64,000 bases of DNA from Pseudomonas tensinigenes. GTDB lineage: Bacteria; Pseudomonadota; Gammaproteobacteria; Pseudomonadales; Pseudomonadaceae. Location: positions 4,271,501 to 4,335,500 of the forward strand of contig NZ_CP077089.1 of assembly GCF_014268445.2 (NCBI RefSeq), given 5' to 3'. Positions 1-8,277 of the stretch are shown here, piece after piece. Both the position numbers and the translations under genes were made by a program. The notes beneath the pieces were generated by a model. That model worked only from the letters and a program-made list of their open reading frames with translations. It was not told where the DNA came from and made no database searches. The stretch's first letter is position 1, and the number at the start of each line of letters is the position of its first letter.

Positions 1-324
1 TATCCGCACATGAAGATCATCGCCCGGGCCCGTAACCGTCAGCACGTGCATCGGTTGGTCGATGTTGGTGCGGAGGCGATTCGTGAGACGTATTACTCAA
101 GTCTGGAGATGAGCCGGCGTACGTTGGTGGGACTTGGTCTGACCCAGGCCCAGGCCGATGCGCGGATCAAGCGCTTCAAGCACCACGACGAACAGGTGCT
201 GGAGGCACAGCACGCGATTTACGACGACGCCGCCAAAGTGCTGCAAACCGCCCAGGAAGCCCGGGCGGAACTGGCGCGGTTGTTCGAGTCGGATCAACTG
301 GAAGAAGAATCGCGCAAATCCTGA
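1..324 (+). CDS. Kef-type K+/H+ antiporter (CPA2), C-terminal fragment
   Basis: The window opens inside this gene: the frame is open from base 1 and ends at a TGA at 322-324, giving the last 107 residues. The fragment begins in the final part of a TrkA-N (RCK) nucleotide-binding domain (IIARARNRQHVHRLVDVGAE) and continues into a charged helical tail. This pattern matches the cytosolic C-terminus of KefC/KefB-family glutathione-gated potassium efflux antiporters, in which the RCK domain controls the membrane channel part. The transmembrane half lies outside the window, so KefB, KefC and YbaL cannot be told apart. A REP doublet follows the stop codon. Confidence 0.85.
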   Translation, partial: YPHMKIIARARNRQHVHRLVDVGAEAIRETYYSSLEMSRRTLVGLGLTQAQADARIKRFKHHDEQVLEAQHAIYDDAAKVLQTAQEARAELARLFESDQLEEESRKS

Positions 325-343
325 GCCACATACAAAACCCCAT

Positions 344-430
344 GTGGGAGCGAGCCTGCTCGCGAAAGCGGTGTGTCAGTCAACCTATTCGTTTCTGACA
401 GATTGCATTCGCGAGCAGGCTCGCTCCCAC
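344..430. repeat. REP doublet (REPIN-like)
   Basis: Two inverted copies of the fluorescent-pseudomonad REP core (GTGGGAGCGAGCCTGCTCGC and its complement) are separated by a short variable segment. The doublet lies between the convergent ends of the Kef-type gene and hcnC, where it could form a hairpin on either transcript. Confidence 0.9.
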
Positions 431-442
431 AGGGGATCGGTG

Positions 443-1702
443 TCAGGCCAGTTCCAACTCCAGCGCTTGTTTGACCGGGGCCACCTCAAACCGATCTGCC
501 AGAAACGGTGTGATATCCAGCGGCAGCGGTTCGTCGTTGACCAGTTTGTCCAGCAACACACCGGTAATCGCCGAGGTCAGAATCCCGGTGCGGAAGTGCC
601 CGCAGGCATTCAAATACCCCTCCACCCCACGCATCGGCCCGAGTATCGGCAACTCATCCGGCGAACCCGGACGCAAGCCCGCCCAGGTGCGTTTCAGATT
701 GACGTCCTTGAGTTCTGGCAGGCAACGCACCGCCCCCTGCACCAGCCCGGCGATTTCCGGGTAGGTGGTGGTTACGTCGAAGCCTTTGTCTTCGGTGGTG
801 CTGCCGATCAGGATCTCGCCGTTGTCCTTCTGCGCCACGTAGCAATCGCTGGTGGTCAGGCAGCCGTTGAGAATCTTCGGCATGCGCTCGGTCAGTAGAA
901 TCTGGCCTTTCACCGGTTTCACCGGGATGCGAATCCCCGTCGCCCATTCGCTCAAGTCCGCCGCCCAGGCACCGCTGGCGTTGATCAGCGTCTTGCAGTG
1001 GAACACGCCCTCCTCGGCCGTCTGCACACCGGTGACGCGGCTGCCGTGATGCAACACGCCGGTGACGTTGGTGTTGACGAAAATGTCGACGCCGTTCTGC
1101 CGCGCGCCTTCCATGTAGGCATCGGCGAGGCGGAACGGGCTGACCTGATGGTCGCAGAGAAACTCCAGCGCCCCGCGTGCTTCATGGCTGACGCTCGGCT
1201 CGGACTCGCGCAGCGCCGCCTGATCGAGCCAGCGCACCTGGTCGGCCAGGTGCGGAATGCAGCCGACGATGTGCTCGGCGTAGAGCCGGTCTTCATCGTC
1301 ATAAATGACGAATTTCAGCCCGGTCTTTTCGAACTTGAAATCCATGCCGTGATTGTCTTTCAGCTCTCGGTGCAACGCCGGGTACAGGGCGTTGGACTGC
1401 AGGGCAAAATCGAAAAACGACTCCGGCAGAATGTGCGGCGTGCTCGCGTCTACCGCCACCGCCGCGCCTTGGGTTTCGCGCTTGCGGTTGGCCGACATCA
1501 TGCGGAAGAAAATCACCCCGCAGCCGAGGCCGACCGACTCGCCGATCGCCCACAAGCCACCGGCCGACGCACGGGTCGCGTTGCCCGGGCGCTTGGCATC
1601 AATCAGCGCGATTTTGAGGTTTTTGCGCTTGGACAATTGATAGGCGCAGGACGCCCCGATCACGCCACCACCGGCGATGACCACGTCATAGAACTTACTC
1701 AT
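443..1702 (-). CDS. hcnC: Hydrogen cyanide synthase subunit HcnC
   Basis: HcnC is one of two flavoprotein subunits of membrane-associated cyanide synthase, which oxidises glycine to HCN and CO2. The 419-residue product has an N-terminal FAD-binding motif (VVIAGGGVIGASCAY, about residues 8-22) and the fold pattern of D-amino-acid oxidase-like (DAO) proteins, ending with a conserved GLRPGSPDELPILGP stretch. Its ATG overlaps the end of hcnB by 8 bases, so the two are translationally linked. Length, family and gene order hcnA-hcnB-hcnC all match the known operon. A lone DAO protein could be another amine oxidase, but the two upstream genes make the assignment secure. Confidence 0.95.
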   Translation of the reverse strand: MSKFYDVVIAGGGVIGASCAYQLSKRKNLKIALIDAKRPGNATRASAGGLWAIGESVGLGCGVIFFRMMSANRKRETQGAAVAVDASTPHILPESFFDFALQSNALYPALHRELKDNHGMDFKFEKTGLKFVIYDDEDRLYAEHIVGCIPHLADQVRWLDQAALRESEPSVSHEARGALEFLCDHQVSPFRLADAYMEGARQNGVDIFVNTNVTGVLHHGSRVTGVQTAEEGVFHCKTLINASGAWAADLSEWATGIRIPVKPVKGQILLTERMPKILNGCLTTSDCYVAQKDNGEILIGSTTEDKGFDVTTTYPEIAGLVQGAVRCLPELKDVNLKRTWAGLRPGSPDELPILGPMRGVEGYLNACGHFRTGILTSAITGVLLDKLVNDEPLPLDITPFLADRFEVAPVKQALELELA

Positions 1703-3104
1703 GGGCAGCGGCCTCCGTGTCGACAGACTGGAACGCGGAAAAAGGAATCGGATCGATCGGAAAACGCGGGCGCAGCCAACCGACGTCCTTGCGTCCGGTG
1801 GCCTGGCGCAGGCGGTCGCTGCAGTAGCCGACGCACATCCGGCCCTGGCAATCGCCCATGCTCACGCGGGTGCGCATTTTCAGGCTGGCGATGTCTTGCA
1901 CGCCCTGCTCCAGCGCCAGGTCGATGTCGGCGCGGGTCGCGTGCTCGCAACGGCAGATCACCGTGTCGGCGGCGGGCAATGCGGTCTGGCCGACGCCGCG
2001 TTCGGTGTAGCGATCGACGGCGGCGCGAAAGCGCACGATGGCTTTGAGTTTGCTCAAGTAGCGGTCGCGGCGCACCCGAGCCAATTCCTCTTCGAGCACG
2101 CCACGTTGCAGCAGAATCGAGGTTGCGGCGATCTTGCCGGCGAGCATCGCCGCCTCACCGCCGCGAATCCCGCCCATGTCGCCGGCCAGATGCACGTGAG
2201 GTTCGTTGCTTTGCTGCCAGACATTCGCATTGGCGCGCAGATAACCGTCGTCGCTGAAGCCATGATCCAGGCCCATCTGCTGGCTCAGTTGCGTGCGGGG
2301 AATAAAGCCGTAGCCGACCGCGAGGGTCTTGGCTTCGAAGCGCTCGACGCGGCTCATGTCCGGTTCCCACGTGGCCGAGTACGGCGCGACGCTGACGCTT
2401 TTCAGTTCGTCCTCGCCATGGGCTTCGACCACGCCCCAGCCGTAATTCATCGGGATGCCGTGCAGTTTCAGGTAGGCGAGCATGCTCAAGCCGTCGAGGA
2501 ACAACTGCGGCTTGTTCAGCAACGCCAGGCTTTCACGGGCGATCTTGCCGAACGCGCAAGCTTCATACACGCCCGCGACGCTGACGCCCGCGGCATGCAA
2601 CTGCGTCGCCACCAGCGGCAGCAACGGACCGGTGCCGGCGATGATCACTGGCCCCTGCGGCTTGACCACGCCGCTTTTGATTTGCAGTTGCAGACCGCCA
2701 AGCATGATCACCCCCGGCACCGTCCAGCCCGGAAATGGCACGCTGCGTTCGTGGCATCCGGCGGCCAAGAGCAATTGCGGATACTCGATTTCGTGCAGTT
2801 GCTCGTCGCCATCCAGCACTACCAATGCACGAGTACCTTCGGCGCCGACTACGCGATGGTTGAGGCGCACGTCGATCAGCCCGGCCTGCTCCTGAAAATC
2901 ACCGTGCAGTTTGCCCAGCGCTTCGGAGTAACGCGGGCCGAGATAATCCAGTTGCACGCCGTCACGCAGCGGCCCGCGATAGACCACCCCGCCGAGGCGC
3001 GAAGCTTCTTCGAGCAAGGTGCAGCGCACACCGTGGCGCGCCAGTTCGATGGCTGCGGCCATCCCCGCCGGGCCGCCGCCGACGATCACCGGTTGCAGGC
3101 TCAT
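1695..3104 (-). CDS. hcnB: Hydrogen cyanide synthase subunit HcnB
   Basis: HcnB is the second flavoprotein subunit of cyanide synthase. The 469-residue protein starts with a dinucleotide-binding motif (VIVGGGPAGMAAAIELARHG, residues 6-25) and has a C-terminal BFD-like iron-sulfur segment with Cys384, Cys386, Cys419 and Cys424. The frame is open further upstream, but the ATG at 3104 follows a strong ribosome site (AGGAGGTGATC) and overlaps the hcnA stop as ATGA, so I use it. The reductase-like architecture resembles the alpha subunit of opine/octopine oxidases, to which the HCN synthase family is related. It lies in the middle of the three-gene operon. Confidence 0.95.
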   Translation of the reverse strand: MSLQPVIVGGGPAGMAAAIELARHGVRCTLLEEASRLGGVVYRGPLRDGVQLDYLGPRYSEALGKLHGDFQEQAGLIDVRLNHRVVGAEGTRALVVLDGDEQLHEIEYPQLLLAAGCHERSVPFPGWTVPGVIMLGGLQLQIKSGVVKPQGPVIIAGTGPLLPLVATQLHAAGVSVAGVYEACAFGKIARESLALLNKPQLFLDGLSMLAYLKLHGIPMNYGWGVVEAHGEDELKSVSVAPYSATWEPDMSRVERFEAKTLAVGYGFIPRTQLSQQMGLDHGFSDDGYLRANANVWQQSNEPHVHLAGDMGGIRGGEAAMLAGKIAATSILLQRGVLEEELARVRRDRYLSKLKAIVRFRAAVDRYTERGVGQTALPAADTVICRCEHATRADIDLALEQGVQDIASLKMRTRVSMGDCQGRMCVGYCSDRLRQATGRKDVGWLRPRFPIDPIPFSAFQSVDTEAAAHE

Positions 3105-3418
3105 ACGATCACCTCCTGCGCGGCGATGCGATTGACCTGGGTTTCGATCTGCATGCCGTCGCGCACCACGGTCTGACAGGCACGGCGTTTGTGCCGGCCA
3201 TTGATTTTCACCAGACAGCACTGGCACACGCCCATGCCGCAATAGGCGCCGGTGATCTGGTCGTGATCGTTGCGGGCAATCTGGCGTACGCCGAGGGACT
3301 GGATAACGCTGAGGACGGTTTCGCCGATGGCGGCGGTGACCGCTTGGCCGTTGATATGGACAGTCATGTCCGCCTGCGCCAACGGCTGGATATCGAAGGT
3401 TCTTTCTTGGCAGTGCAT
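3101..3418 (-). CDS. hcnA: Hydrogen cyanide synthase subunit HcnA ([2Fe-2S] protein)
   Basis: HcnA is the small electron-carrier subunit of cyanide synthase. The 105-residue product has a [2Fe-2S] ligand set Cys60, Cys65, Cys68 and Cys81 in the motif YCGMGVCQCC plus a downstream Cys. Three in-frame starts exist. I chose ATG 3418 because the only plausible ribosome site, ACGGAUGAA, lies 11 bases upstream and overlaps the alternative ATG at 3430. That element is the known RsmA/RsmE site of hcnA, where the GGA is the Shine-Dalgarno sequence. The stop overlaps hcnB by 4 bases. A leader of about 165 bases and an ANR-type box precede the gene. Confidence 0.95.
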   Translation of the reverse strand: MHCQERTFDIQPLAQADMTVHINGQAVTAAIGETVLSVIQSLGVRQIARNDHDQITGAYCGMGVCQCCLVKINGRHKRRACQTVVRDGMQIETQVNRIAAQEVIV

Positions 3419-3424
3419 TGCAAT

Positions 3425-3438
3425 GTTCATCCGTGAAA
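3425..3438 (-). promoter_or_regulatory. RsmA/RsmE binding site over the hcnA ribosome-binding site
   Basis: On the minus strand the bases before the hcnA ATG read TTTCACGGATGAAC. This closely resembles the UUCACGGAUGAA element of P. fluorescens hcnA that RsmE binds to block ribosome access until GacS/GacA-dependent small RNAs sequester RsmE. The GGA at 3432-3430 would serve as Shine-Dalgarno. A second possible site, CAAGGAGCTG, lies upstream at 3466-3457. The sequence match is direct; regulation here is inferred from relatives. Confidence 0.8.
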
Positions 3439-3619
3439 GTTCGGTTGAGGTGGTGTCAGCTCCTTGCTGCACTACAGCGTGTCGACGCGTTTATTGTTGC
3501 TGTGGTTGGGGCGTCGACGCGTACTTCGTCAGCGCAACAAGGTGCGCGTGAAGCACTGTAGTTCATACCTCAGCAAAGGCCGGGATCATTTACGTTAGGC
3601 GATCTCGCCGCTCGAAATA

Positions 3620-3633
3620 TTGATCCAGGCCAG
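3620..3633 (-). promoter_or_regulatory. Probable ANR/FNR box of the hcnABC promoter
   Basis: The minus strand reads CTGGC-CTGG-ATCAA, one base from the half-conserved ANR box TTGGC-N4-ATCAA described for hcnA in fluorescent pseudomonads. Placing the start about 41 bases downstream puts it near 3585, with a possible -10 (TAACGT) at 3597-3592. Low-oxygen activation is inferred from relatives, not shown here. Confidence 0.6.
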
Positions 3634-3658
3634 TGAAAGCGGTTGGATTGTCCAACGA

Positions 3659-4207
3659 TCAATTGGAGAAGACGAACTGCCCTTTGATCTTTTTTGCACC
3701 GAAGAAACCCAGGTCAGGAAACAGCAGGTTTTTCAGCCAAGCGACGAAAAAGACCATGGCCAACGTGATCGCTACGCCAATCACCGTGCCTATCGGATCT
3801 TCGCCATAGTCCTTGAACATACGTGGCATCTGGGTGATCGAGAGAAATACATACACGGTGTAGGCCTGCGCCACGTTGCGGTAAAAACCCCAAGCGAACA
3901 GCAAAGGTACGACACCAGCAAACAACCCCATGCCGATGGCCCAACCGGTGCTGATCGTCAGACCGAGGAAATAACCGCCCACCAGCCCGATCAACGCCTG
4001 GATATAGGTCAGCCCGAGCAGCACCTTTATCTTGCCGGCGTGACGATCAATCAGTTCTGGATCGGGCCACGAGCCGATCAGATACGCCAGCACCTTGTCC
4101 TTGACTGCGCCGCCGGACAACGCATTGAAGGTTTCGGTTTTCGAGCGACCGGAGTCGAGCATCTCGCTCACCTGACGTTTGATTTCCTTCTTGCTCAACG
4201 TTCTCAT
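3659..4207 (-). CDS. Conserved membrane protein, function unknown
   Basis: I do not recognise a named family for this 182-residue protein. It has a charged, probably cytosolic N-terminus of about 55 residues (MRTLSKKEIKRQVSEMLDSG) followed by four hydrophobic stretches that look like membrane helices, at roughly residues 62-85, 88-108, 113-128 and 138-162, and a short charged tail. The chosen ATG has only a weak ribosome site directly next to it, so the start is uncertain. It lies upstream of the hcn promoter in the same orientation and downstream of two other small membrane-protein genes, but a hairpin terminator separates it from those. Confidence 0.6.
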   Translation of the reverse strand: MRTLSKKEIKRQVSEMLDSGRSKTETFNALSGGAVKDKVLAYLIGSWPDPELIDRHAGKIKVLLGLTYIQALIGLVGGYFLGLTISTGWAIGMGLFAGVVPLLFAWGFYRNVAQAYTVYVFLSITQMPRMFKDYGEDPIGTVIGVAITLAMVFFVAWLKNLLFPDLGFFGAKKIKGQFVFSN

Positions 4208-4270
4208 CCTTAATCAGAGGTCTATCGAAATACAGCACAGCGCGGATTCTCGCCTTGTTGCCCGCCAGAA

Positions 4271-4306
4271 AGCAAAAAGCCGCTTCCACCCGAAGGTGGA
4301 AGCGGC
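4271..4306 (-). terminator. Rho-independent terminator downstream of the small peptide gene
   Basis: A perfect 12-bp stem (GCCGCTTCCACC paired with GGTGGAAGCGGC) closes a CGAA tetraloop and, read on the minus strand, is followed by a T-rich run (TTTTTGCTTT). It would end transcripts coming from the 4332-5351 genes. Confidence 0.9.
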
Positions 4307-4331
4307 CGAGGCATGGGCCTCAATGGAGCAA

Positions 4332-4406
4332 TCAGTGCACGAACAGGGCGATCAGGATGATGATCGGGATCGGTACGCCTAGGAAAAACAGCAGTAGTGA
4401 GCGCAT
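4332..4406 (-). CDS. 24-residue hydrophobic membrane peptide
   Basis: A short frame encodes MRSLLLFFLGVPIPIIILIA followed by LFVH and a stop. The ATG at 4406 has a good ribosome site (AAGGAG) with 7 bases of spacing; another in-frame ATG two codons earlier is too close to it. Almost the whole peptide is one membrane helix with a PIP kink. It lies 15 bases after the stop of the 309-residue membrane protein and just before a strong terminator, so the two probably form one transcript. Small single-span peptides of this kind often modulate partner membrane proteins, but the role here is unknown. Confidence 0.7.
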   Translation of the reverse strand: MRSLLLFFLGVPIPIIILIALFVH

Positions 4407-4421
4407 GGTCATGCTCCTTGT

Positions 4422-5351
4422 TTAACGGACTGGAGTGGTCGTGGTGTAGGTGTCGACTTCAACGTACTCGACGGCATCCCGACGACGACCGCCATAGGTA
4501 GCGGCGAGGCTGGCGAAGAACGCACCGGCCAGCAGCGAGATGAACATCCACAGCGAGGTCCAGGCAGCGACTTTCGCAGCGGTGTCGGCGGCTTGTTGAG
4601 CTTTCAGCTTGGCGTCGGCCAGGGCTTTCTGAGTGCGGGCGTAGATCTCATCGACGCGGCGCTCGGCATCGGCCTGAGTCAGGTTGGTCCGCTGGGCGAC
4701 CAGTTGCGCCAGGTAGGTACGGTCTTCGGCACTCAGCTGACCATTAGCCAGACTTTGCGCAAAGATACGGGCCACGGCGCCATGCGCTGCGTCATCGCTG
4801 ACCGAAGCTGGACGGTCATCGCGGAACAGGCTGTCGATGTAGTAACCGTACTGGTTGCTGTCGGTGTTCGCTGCAGCAGAACCGGCCGCTTGGGTCATGG
4901 CGCTGGCAGCACCGCCAGCGACACTGGCACCGGCCTGCACACCACCACTGATCACGCTGCTGACCGAGCCGACCACCAGCACCGCAGTGACCAACGTCGC
5001 CACGCACCACGCGAGGAAGCCGTGCGCGGTGTCGCGGAAATACACTTCGTCACCGTGCATGTTCGCCCACTTCACCCGCAGGCGACCGGCGATGTAGCCG
5101 CCCATGCCGGAAGCGATGATCTGCGTCGCCGCCAGCCAGACTATCGTTGAAATGCCCAGGCCCTTGGCGCTGACGCCCTCTCCGGCCCACGGTGAAACGG
5201 CAGAGAAACCCAAACCAAACCCGAGCAGGACTAAAATCATCGACAGTGCAGCGGCAGCCGCAGCACCGGCGAAAATCGCGCCCCAGGACACGCCCGAAAC
5301 GCTGCTCGACTCTTCAACGGCGGGATAAAACCCATCAGGGGATCTATTCAT
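4422..5351 (-). CDS. Membrane protein with internal amphipathic domain, function unknown
   Basis: This 309-residue protein has three N-terminal membrane segments (about residues 23-52, 68-92 and 108-145), rich in Gly and Ala. They are followed by a soluble charged region of about 110 residues that looks helical (repeated Ala, Gln, Asp and Lys around residues 200-255), and a final membrane helix (about 262-285). The layout suggests an envelope protein with a periplasmic or cytosolic helical domain. I do not recognise a function. It is the first gene of a probable two-gene transcript with the 24-residue peptide and has a 300-base AT-rich upstream region. Confidence 0.75.
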   Translation of the reverse strand: MNRSPDGFYPAVEESSSVSGVSWGAIFAGAAAAAALSMILVLLGFGLGFSAVSPWAGEGVSAKGLGISTIVWLAATQIIASGMGGYIAGRLRVKWANMHGDEVYFRDTAHGFLAWCVATLVTAVLVVGSVSSVISGGVQAGASVAGGAASAMTQAAGSAAANTDSNQYGYYIDSLFRDDRPASVSDDAAHGAVARIFAQSLANGQLSAEDRTYLAQLVAQRTNLTQADAERRVDEIYARTQKALADAKLKAQQAADTAAKVAAWTSLWMFISLLAGAFFASLAATYGGRRRDAVEYVEVDTYTTTTPVR

Positions 5352-5658
5352 TGTTGTTCTGCTCCAGGCATGAAAAATGGTGTTACAACTCGTCAGCAGA
5401 GGAATTGCAGCGACCGTGCCAGTCGAGAGAATTAAATAAATCCTTTAATTTCAAACTGTTATAAAGAATGAACTTCCTAAAACCTTGCAAATTGCAACAA
5501 GGGCCGGATAACAGCGGGTTTTATGCATTGGCCTCGAATACCCATCGCGCTCGAAATTTGCGTTTGTGACAGGTGAACATGAAAGTTAATTTAAAGCGTC
5601 AGCGGATTTTCTTGGCAAAATGCTGCCATTCCGTTTGAACCGATCAGCAGGCCTGCCT
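5352..5658. other. AT-rich intergenic region between divergent genes
   Basis: This 307-base region separates the divergent starts of the membrane protein (minus) and the response regulator (plus). It is much richer in A and T than the flanking genes, especially around 5425-5480, as expected for promoters in both directions. I see no tRNA, REP or convincing open frame in it and cannot place a -35/-10 pair with confidence. Confidence 0.5.
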
Positions 5659-6342
5659 ATGACTCGTATCTTGACCATCGAAGACGACGCCGTGACCGCC
5701 CGGGAAATCGTCGCCGAACTGAGCAGCCACGGACTCGACGTCGACTGGGTCGACAATGGCCGTGAAGGCCTCGACCGGGCCGTGAGCGGCAACTACGACC
5801 TGATTACCCTCGACCGCATGCTGCCCGAACTCGATGGCCTGGCCATCGTCACCACCCTACGCACCATGGGCGTGGCCACGCCGATTCTGATGATCAGCGC
5901 CCTCTCCGATGTCGACGAGCGCGTACGCGGCTTGCGCGCTGGCGGTGATGATTACCTGACCAAACCGTTCGCCACCGATGAGATGGCCGCGCGAGTCGAA
6001 GTGTTGCTGCGTCGGCAAAACAGCGGCGCCACTCAGGCGACGACGCTGCAAGTGGCGGACCTTGAACTGGACTTGATCAGCCACGAAGCGCGCCGTGCCG
6101 AACAAGTGCTGACGCTGTTGCCGACCGAGTACAAACTGCTCGAATTCCTCATGCGCAACAGCGGTCAGATCCTCTCGCGGATGATGATTTTCGAAGAGGT
6201 CTGGGGTTATCACTTCGACCCTGGCACCAACCTGATCGACGTGCACATCGGCCGTCTGCGCAAGAAGATCGACGCGGCCGGCAATGTGCCGCTGATCCGC
6301 ACCGTACGGGGCTCGGGTTATGTCATTGCCGAACCCGTCTGA
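5659..6342 (+). CDS. OmpR-family response regulator
   Basis: A 227-residue two-component regulator. The N-terminal receiver domain has the acidic pair Glu8/Asp9-Asp10, the phospho-acceptor Asp52 (LITLDRMLPELDGL) and the conserved Lys in YLTKPF. The C-terminal winged-helix DNA-binding domain ends with the usual RTVRGSGYVI strand. The frame is open 13 codons upstream, but MTRILTIEDD is the natural start of the domain. It overlaps the next gene, a sensor kinase, by 23 bases, so the two are a cognate pair. The signal and targets are not shown by the sequence. Confidence 0.93.
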   Translation: MTRILTIEDDAVTAREIVAELSSHGLDVDWVDNGREGLDRAVSGNYDLITLDRMLPELDGLAIVTTLRTMGVATPILMISALSDVDERVRGLRAGGDDYLTKPFATDEMAARVEVLLRRQNSGATQATTLQVADLELDLISHEARRAEQVLTLLPTEYKLLEFLMRNSGQILSRMMIFEEVWGYHFDPGTNLIDVHIGRLRKKIDAAGNVPLIRTVRGSGYVIAEPV

Positions 6343-7714
6343 CGGCTGGCGTTCCTCCAGCAGCCGCTTGCTGGCGCTGTACAGTTCGCTGTTCGTGGCG
6401 TGGAGCGCGATCCTTATGGGGGTCATGTATTACGAGGTCTCCGGCTACCTCGACAACCTCGCCAAACATTCGCTGATGCAACGTCAGCACCTGTTTTCGC
6501 ACTTTCGCGGCGAACAACTGGAAGACGCCCTCGCCGCCAGCATGACCTTCGACATTCGCGGCATCGACGCCTATGGCCTGTTCGACGCCAACGGCGTTTA
6601 CCTTGGCGGTGCGCTCCAGCAGATCCCCGAAGGCCTGCCGCTGGACGGCAAGATCCACATGCTTGCCGAATGCGCCGACTCCGATGATCCGACCCTGCCC
6701 AATGACAGCTGCGACGCGGTCGCCACGCAAACCCGCGATGGCCGCTGGCTGGTGTTGCTGCGCGACAACGGCTCGCTGTTTGCGGTGACGCGGATCATTT
6801 TGCATGCGTTGTTCTGGGGCGTGTCGCTGACAATTCTGCCGGGCATTGCCGGCTGGCATTTGCTGCGCCGTCGGCCATTGCGGCGGATTCGGGCGATTCA
6901 GGACAGCGCTCAGGCGATTGTTGCCGGCGACCTGACCCACCGTTTGCCGCTGTCCAATCGCCGCGATGAACTGGACATGCTCGCCGCCATCGTCAACGCC
7001 ATGCTGGAGCGCATCGAGCGTTTGATGAATGAAGTCAAAGGCGTCTGCGACAACATCGCCCATGATTTGCGCACGCCGCTGACGCGCCTGCGCGCGCAGT
7101 TGTATCGCATGCAGCAACAGGCCGGCGAAGGTTCGCAGGAAGCGGCGCAACTGGATCTGGTGCTCGCAGAAGCCGATACGCTGATGGCGCGCTTTCGCGG
7201 CTTGCTGCGGATTTCCGAACTGGAAGACCGCCAGCGCCGTTCTGGGTTTGTCGAACTTGATCCGGTGCAATTGCTGGAAGAACTGCATGAGTTTTATCTG
7301 CCACTGGCCGAGGAAGGCGAGCTGCGTTTCGACTTGAACATGCCGGAAACATTACCGGCGCTGAACGGTGATCGGGCATTGCTGTTCGAGGCATTGGCGA
7401 ATCTGCTCAGCAACTCGATCAAGTTCACCCCGGTCGGCGGCACGGTGATGTTGCGTGGGGTGAACGCGGGTGGGCAGACGCGGATTGAAGTGCACGACTC
7501 AGGGCCGGGGATTCCCGAGACTGAGCGTGAGGCGGTGTTTCAGCGTTTCTACCGCGCCGAGGGTGGGCAGCCGCAGGGTGGCTTTGGTTTGGGGCTGTCG
7601 ATTGTCGCGGCGATTGTCAGCTTGCATGGCTTCAGTCTTGAAGTCGGCAGCAGTGATCTGGGTGGGGCGAAACTGGTGCTCGATTGCCGGCAGAGCCTGA
7701 TCGAAAACTCCTGA
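6320..7714 (+). CDS. Two-component sensor histidine kinase
   Basis: The 464-residue kinase has one membrane helix near residues 16-38, a periplasmic sensor region of about 120 residues, a second membrane helix near 157-178, a HAMP linker, and a HisKA domain with phospho-acceptor His248 in DNIAHDLRTPLTRLR. The C-terminal ATPase domain has the N box (NLLSNSIKFTP), G1 (DSGPGIPE) and G2 (GFGLGLSIV). The periplasmic region contains two Cys residues (in AECADSDD and DSCDAV) that could pair. Its start overlaps the upstream regulator gene, so it presumably phosphorylates that regulator. The ligand is unknown. Confidence 0.92.
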   Translation: MSLPNPSDGWRSSSSRLLALYSSLFVAWSAILMGVMYYEVSGYLDNLAKHSLMQRQHLFSHFRGEQLEDALAASMTFDIRGIDAYGLFDANGVYLGGALQQIPEGLPLDGKIHMLAECADSDDPTLPNDSCDAVATQTRDGRWLVLLRDNGSLFAVTRIILHALFWGVSLTILPGIAGWHLLRRRPLRRIRAIQDSAQAIVAGDLTHRLPLSNRRDELDMLAAIVNAMLERIERLMNEVKGVCDNIAHDLRTPLTRLRAQLYRMQQQAGEGSQEAAQLDLVLAEADTLMARFRGLLRISELEDRQRRSGFVELDPVQLLEELHEFYLPLAEEGELRFDLNMPETLPALNGDRALLFEALANLLSNSIKFTPVGGTVMLRGVNAGGQTRIEVHDSGPGIPETEREAVFQRFYRAEGGQPQGGFGLGLSIVAAIVSLHGFSLEVGSSDLGGAKLVLDCRQSLIENS

Positions 7715-7738
7715 TTCCTACTTTGGAATGCAATCAAT

Positions 7739-7826
7739 GTGGGAGCGAGCCTGCTCGCGAAAGCGGTGTGTCATTCAACAAAGATATTGCCTGACAGTCC
7801 CTCTTCGCGAGCAGGCTCGCTCCCAC
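7739..7826. repeat. REP doublet (REPIN-like)
   Basis: Two inverted REP cores flank about 45 variable bases, placed between the convergent ends of the sensor kinase gene and the START-like gene. Confidence 0.9.
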
Positions 7827-7845
7827 CAGTTTTTGTGCTGGATGA

Positions 7846-8256
7846 TTAAGCGGGGTAATTGGCTCGGAGTGCTTCGAGGCCACCCTGGTAGATGCCGCTG
7901 AACAGCGCCACCACTTCCTCATCGCTCACGCCTTTGGCGTTGAAACGCCCCGACCAAGTCACCCGCGCGCCCTGCCCCTGGGCTTCGACCTTGATCGTCG
8001 CCAGATAATCAGTCGCCGGGAACGGTGCCTGTTCAATCGAATAGCTGTAAGTCTTCGCCGCGTTATCGAACGCTTGCAGACGCTCGACCACCACGCCGCC
8101 GTCAGCGGTTTGCAAGGTGCGCACGCGGCCGCCGTCGCTCAGCTCACTGTTGGGAATAAAGGGCAGCCAATCGGGCAGCGTGTTGAAGCCGCCGATCAAT
8201 TGCCAGACCTGATCGGCCGAGGCCGGGATGTCGATGGTTGCGGATGCTGTTGGCAT
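7846..8256 (-). CDS. SRPBCC (START-like/MxaD-type) family protein
   Basis: This 136-residue protein fits the SRPBCC helix-grip fold used for binding hydrophobic ligands: an initial strand (ATIDIPASADQVWQLIGGF), a WLPF loop, alternating strands and a long final helix (SDEEVVALFSGIYQGGLEAL). Members are often annotated polyketide cyclase/dehydrase or MxaD, without known substrate. It is the last of three genes on the minus strand, 21 bases after the SDR gene, so it may work with the two oxidoreductases on the same metabolite. No signal peptide or membrane helix is seen. Confidence 0.85.
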   Translation of the reverse strand: MPTASATIDIPASADQVWQLIGGFNTLPDWLPFIPNSELSDGGRVRTLQTADGGVVVERLQAFDNAAKTYSYSIEQAPFPATDYLATIKVEAQGQGARVTWSGRFNAKGVSDEEVVALFSGIYQGGLEALRANYPA

Positions 8257-8277
8257 AAATAAACGTCTCTCCAGAAT

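Noticed and set aside
1701..3176. Long open frame on the plus strand opposite hcnB
   Set aside because: It is the antisense shadow of GC-rich coding DNA, has no ribosome site or family pattern, and hcnB explains the region fully.
3419..3472. Longer HcnA starting at 3472 or 3430
   Set aside because: The ATG at 3472 has no ribosome site, and the ATG at 3430 is itself part of the ACGGAUG Shine-Dalgarno/Rsm element.
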